This document shows, piece after piece, positions 8,078 through 10,114 of a DNA stretch of 10,114 nucleotides (within the stretch, counting starts at the first letter, position 1; the number at the start of each line of letters is the position of its first letter). The notes beneath the pieces are model-generated. The model had not been told where the DNA came from, searched no databases, and was given only the letters and a program-made list of their open reading frames with translations. The position numbers were made by a program, and so were the translations under genes. The stretch covers positions 1 to 10,114 of the forward strand of contig CANGNU010000020.1 in assembly GCA_947455365.1 (NCBI GenBank), given 5' to 3'. This stretch comes from Rickettsiales bacterium (GTDB lineage: Bacteria > Pseudomonadota > Alphaproteobacteria > Rickettsiales > UBA1997).

Positions 8078-8497
8078 TTACATAAATTTAAAATAAGCAG
8101 CAAAACCAAAGGTTAGCGCAGTAAGAATGATGGCAGAAATAATAACCAGATAACCGTTACGCTGCGCCGTTCTAAGCGCAAAACCCTTGCCAATATCCCA
8201 AAATAAATGACGAATTCCATTGCAGAAATGGTAATATAAAGCAAAAATTATGGCAATTACCACGCCATAAATTGCATAATCTAACATGGCTTGAAATGGG
8301 CAATCGCAACGCTCGGTAGTGCTGTTATCAATATTTACTTGATAAGTGTATAAAACAACATACCAAGAAATTGCCACGATAGAAAAATAAAGCAAAACAC
8401 CAGTTAAGCGGTGAAAAATTGAAGTGAAGGAAGAGATGTTCCACGCATATATGTCTAAGTGTGGCGAGGTTGGTCGTGAATCTTTTTTATGAGTCAT
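8078..8497 (-). CDS. sdhC: Succinate dehydrogenase cytochrome b556 subunit SdhC
   Basis: 139 residues from ATG 8497. A TTG 48 bases upstream would add 16 residues, but the ATG product (MTHKKDSRPTSPHLDIY) fits the family, where RPxSPHLxIY is the typical beginning. Three membrane helices are predicted (about 31-50, 73-91 and 115-135). S26 and R30 in SIFHRLTG match the E. coli quinone-site residues S27 and R31. H90 in YHFCNGIRH matches the heme b ligand H84. HLFWDIG follows, as in rickettsial SdhC. The loop 55-66 contains C64 and C66 (RCDC), not something I recall as conserved. As first gene of the minus-strand set, its promoter should lie in the 200-base divergent region before gmd. The ATG is preceded by AAACTAAA with no Shine-Dalgarno match. 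Confidence 0.95.
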   Translation of the reverse strand: MTHKKDSRPTSPHLDIYAWNISSFTSIFHRLTGVLLYFSIVAISWYVVLYTYQVNIDNSTTERCDCPFQAMLDYAIYGVVIAIIFALYYHFCNGIRHLFWDIGKGFALRTAQRNGYLVIISAIILTALTFGFAAYFKFM

Positions 8498-8533
8498 TTT
8501 AGTTTGAAATAATTTTTGTGAATTTCTCACGCG

Positions 8534-8559
8534 AAGTTGCGCCAACTTTAAAGAAAGTT
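8534..8559. promoter_or_regulatory. Overlapping inverted repeats upstream of sdhC
   Basis: AAGTTG (8534-8539) and CAACTT (8543-8548) form a perfect 6-base dyad around CGC. AACTTT (8544-8549) then pairs with AAAGTT (8554-8559) around AAAG. The dyads share a half-site, so this could be an operator or alternative hairpins in the sdh leader, 37-62 bases upstream of the sdhC ATG. A 6-base dyad with a short loop is expected about once in several hundred bases, so the support is modest. Confidence 0.3.
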
Positions 8560-8582
8560 TCGTTCTTTACAAGATTTTTTGC

Positions 8583-8596
8583 CAAGAATTTTCTTG
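8583..8596. promoter_or_regulatory. Palindrome CAAGAATTTTCTTG in the sdhC-gmd region
   Basis: CAAGAA (8583-8588) and TTCTTG (8591-8596) are exact reverse complements around TT, a compact symmetric site of the size bound by dimeric regulators. It is 86 bases upstream of the sdhC ATG and about 100 upstream of gmd, so it could affect either. I do not match it to a named regulator. A half copy, CAAGAT, lies at about 8570. Confidence 0.3.
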
Positions 8597-8648
8597 TTTA
8601 AGTGAAATTAAAGTGTAAAAATGCCAATAATTTATTGCAAATAGTAGC

Positions 8649-8679
8649 TTGCGCACGATCAAAATAAAATTCTCATAAT
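8649..8679 (+). promoter_or_regulatory. Candidate sigma-70-type promoter for gmd
   Basis: TTGCGC (8649-8654) and CATAAT (8674-8679) match 4 of 6 and 5 of 6 consensus positions, but the 19-base spacer is long. Transcription would start near 8686, leaving a leader of only about 12 bases before the gmd ATG, which fits the absence of a Shine-Dalgarno. In DNA this AT-rich such matches are common. Confidence 0.3.
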
Positions 8680-8697
8680 TAAATCGTTAAAATTGAA

Positions 8698-9690
8698 ATG
8701 AAAAAAGCTTTCATCACTGGAATTACTGGCCAAGACGGCTCTTACTTGACCGAACTTTTACTTAGCAAAGGCTATGAGGTTCACGGCATTATTCGCCGCT
8801 CAAGCAGCTTCAATACTGGACGCATTGACCATCTTTATAATAACGCTGAAATTTACAACAAAAAATTATTCTTGCATTATGGCGATTTGGCCGACGCCTC
8901 TTGCCTTGCGCGCCTGCTTGAAAAAATTGTACCCGATGAAATCTACAACCTAGCGGCGCAAAGCCATGTGAAGGTAAGTTTTGATGTGCCAGAATACACC
9001 ACCGACATTGACGCCACAGGCACTTGTCGCATTCTCGACGCCATTCGCGATACTCGCATTAAAACCAAATTTTACCAAGCTTCATCAAGCGAAATGTATG
9101 GCAAAGTGCAAGAAATTCCGCAGAAGGAATCTACGCCCTTCTACCCGCGCAGCCCTTACGCTTGCGCCAAACTTTACTCACATTGGCTTACAGTAAACTA
9201 TCGCGAAAGCTATGGAATGTTTGCTTGCAGCGGCATTTTATTCAACCACGAATCGCCTCGTCGCGGCGAAACTTTCGTCACCCGCAAAATTACTCGCGGC
9301 CTTGCCGACATTGTGGCGGGCAAAGCAGAAAAACTTTACTTGGGCAACCTTGATGCCAAACGCGATTGGGGTTTTGCTGGTGATTATGTCGAGGCAATGT
9401 GGCTAATGCTACAGCAGCAAGAGCCCGACGACTATGTCGTTGCAACTGGCGAAACTTATTCAGTTAAAGAATTTCTTGACGAAGCCTTTGGTTACGCGGG
9501 CCTTGACTGGAAAAAATATGTTGAAATTTCTGAAAAATATTTTCGTCCAGCTGAAGTAGATTTGCTGATTGGCGATTCTTCTAAAGCCAGACAAAAACTG
9601 GGCTGGAAGCCTCGCATTAGCTTTAAAGAATTGGTAAAAATGATGGTTGATGCCGATTTAAAATTGCACAATATTGTGTTAAAAAAATAA
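8698..9690 (+). CDS. gmd: GDP-mannose 4,6-dehydratase
   Basis: 330 residues, ATG at 8698. Gmd is an NADP-dependent short-chain dehydrogenase that converts GDP-mannose to GDP-4-keto-6-deoxymannose, the precursor of GDP-fucose, GDP-rhamnose and perosamine used in surface polysaccharide. [10 protein letters not shown] at 8-17 is the Rossmann nucleotide-binding loop. [15 protein letters not shown] at 33-47 is a Gmd hallmark that distinguishes it from other sugar dehydratases. S130 and E132 (ASSSEMYG) with Y154 and K158 (YACAK) match the E. coli T132/E134/Y156/K160 catalytic residues, with Ser in place of Thr. [16 protein letters not shown] at 183-198 and [15 protein letters not shown] at 221-235 are further signatures. 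It is shorter than E. coli Gmd (about 373) but within the range I recall for compact bacterial forms. No fcl/rmd reductase is visible in the window, so the end product is open. Confidence 0.96.
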   Translation: MKKAFITGITGQDGSYLTELLLSKGYEVHGIIRRSSSFNTGRIDHLYNNAEIYNKKLFLHYGDLADASCLARLLEKIVPDEIYNLAAQSHVKVSFDVPEYTTDIDATGTCRILDAIRDTRIKTKFYQASSSEMYGKVQEIPQKESTPFYPRSPYACAKLYSHWLTVNYRESYGMFACSGILFNHESPRRGETFVTRKITRGLADIVAGKAEKLYLGNLDAKRDWGFAGDYVEAMWLMLQQQEPDDYVVATGETYSVKEFLDEAFGYAGLDWKKYVEISEKYFRPAEVDLLIGDSSKARQKLGWKPRISFKELVKMMVDADLKLHNIVLKK

Positions 9691-9718
9691 TTTTGCAAAA
9701 CGCCAAAGCTAAATCAAA

Positions 9719-10114
9719 ATGATGAATTTTTTTAAGCAGAAAAAACCCGCACAAATTGCCTCCGAAGTGCCCTTATCCGAAACACCATTAATTGACGATG
9801 CTAAAATTCAAAATATTGCTGCAAATTTTTACAGCAAAGATTTTATGCAGGCGACAAAACCAGTGCCAGAAAGCGAAAGCAGCTTTCTAGAAATTAAAAT
9901 AATTAGCAGCGACGAAACTTCACAAGAGATTGAAATTAGCTATGGAAAAAGCGGCAAGAAAAAGAAAATTCGTCGCAAAATTTTCAAGAATTTTTTACCT
10001 GCAAATTTAGCCAATAATTTGCCTGAACAACCATCAAAAAGCCTTGGCGCAACTCACCTTAACTTGCTTAATCAACAGCAATCAACCGATAATTTAGTTT
10101 TTAAAGAAAAATTA
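9719..10114 (+). CDS. Hypothetical protein, N-terminal part (3' end outside window)
   Basis: An open frame from ATG 9719 (a second ATG follows at 9722) to the window edge, 132 residues with no stop. Coding is supported by the uninterrupted frame in very AT-rich DNA, the same codon preference as neighbours, and the 28-base gap after gmd without an obvious terminator. I do not recognise the family. The visible protein is hydrophilic and has no signal peptide or membrane segment. It opens with a basic start (MMNFFKQKKP), continues with a mixed acidic and polar region, and has a strongly basic cluster KSGKKKKIRRKIFK at 77-90 followed by a Gln/Asn-rich stretch. The composition suggests a disordered N-terminal region ahead of a domain beyond the edge. 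Position next to gmd hints at, but does not prove, a role in surface polysaccharide. Confidence 0.65.
   Translation, partial: MMNFFKQKKPAQIASEVPLSETPLIDDAKIQNIAANFYSKDFMQATKPVPESESSFLEIKIISSDETSQEIEISYGKSGKKKKIRRKIFKNFLPANLANNLPEQPSKSLGATHLNLLNQQQSTDNLVFKEKL

Larger units (their letters stand above)
8498..8697. promoter_or_regulatory. Divergent intergenic region between sdhC and gmd
   Basis: This 200-base AT-rich stretch must carry the promoters for the sdh set (leftward) and gmd (rightward). It contains two compact dyads near the sdhC side (8534-8559 and 8583-8596) and a candidate promoter on the gmd side (8649-8679). On the sdh strand no -35/-10 pair stands out. The best weak option reads TTGTAA, 16 bases, TAAAGT, each box matching 4 of 6. 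No ORF, RNA gene or riboswitch is recognisable. Confidence 0.6.

Noticed and set aside
8498..8545. TTG-initiated N-terminal extension of sdhC
   Set aside because: The ATG at 8497 gives the expected short N-terminus before RPTSPHL. The extension would also cover the dyads upstream.
8598..8611. TTAA-N6-TTAA, resembling a CtrA site
   Set aside because: The consensus spacing is 7 bases, and TTAA pairs are frequent in AT-rich intergenic DNA.
9691..9718. Terminator between gmd and the next frame
   Set aside because: TTTTGCAAAA at 9691-9700 is a 10-base palindrome with no loop and no following T-run; it cannot form a terminator hairpin.

Overview
The window looks like part of an AT-rich alphaproteobacterial chromosome, most like the Rickettsiales/Holosporales side of the class. 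This rests on recalled family resemblance, not on a search. The SdhA, SdhC and SdhD proteins read very like rickettsial complex II subunits. The threonine synthase end has the alphaproteobacterial form (ATAHPAKFPDAV). sdhB is not beside sdhA, an arrangement I recall from Rickettsia. The presence of threonine synthase, gamma-glutamyltranspeptidase and GDP-mannose dehydratase suggests a less reduced relative than Rickettsia itself. None of the starts shows a convincing Shine-Dalgarno sequence.

Layout. Bases 1-4348 (+) hold a tightly packed set: the 3' end of thrC, then ccmF (1-base TAATG overlap), then an exported gamma-glutamyltranspeptidase 17 bases later. Bases 4343-8497 (-) hold, in transcription order, sdhC, sdhD, a Bro-N/DinD-like phage-type gene, sdhA and a small GNAT acetyltransferase. 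The acetyltransferase runs into the end of ggt with a 6-base convergent overlap. A 200-base divergent region (8498-8697) separates this set from gmd (+). After gmd, 28 bases on, an unrecognised reading frame starts at 9719 and runs off the window. It has no stop inside the window.

How the genes fit together. CcmF (heme attachment to c-type cytochromes) and SdhC/D/A (succinate to quinone) both serve the aerobic respiratory chain. ThrC makes threonine. GGT acts outside the cytoplasmic membrane on glutathione-type gamma-glutamyl compounds. Gmd makes the precursor of GDP-fucose, GDP-rhamnose or perosamine for surface polysaccharide. The odd member is the Bro-N/DinD-like gene lying between sdhD and sdhA.

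Most notable signal. Inside the Bro-N/DinD-like gene, at 7452-7480, there is a perfect dyad: two 14-base arms around a single central base. It encodes the near-symmetric peptide QLVT-N-CDQL. A dyad this long is very unlikely by chance in 10 kb. It could be an intragenic operator, an mRNA hairpin or another recognition site. No tRNA, rRNA, CRISPR array, insertion sequence or convincing intrinsic terminator was seen, and there is no gene-free stretch longer than 200 bases.
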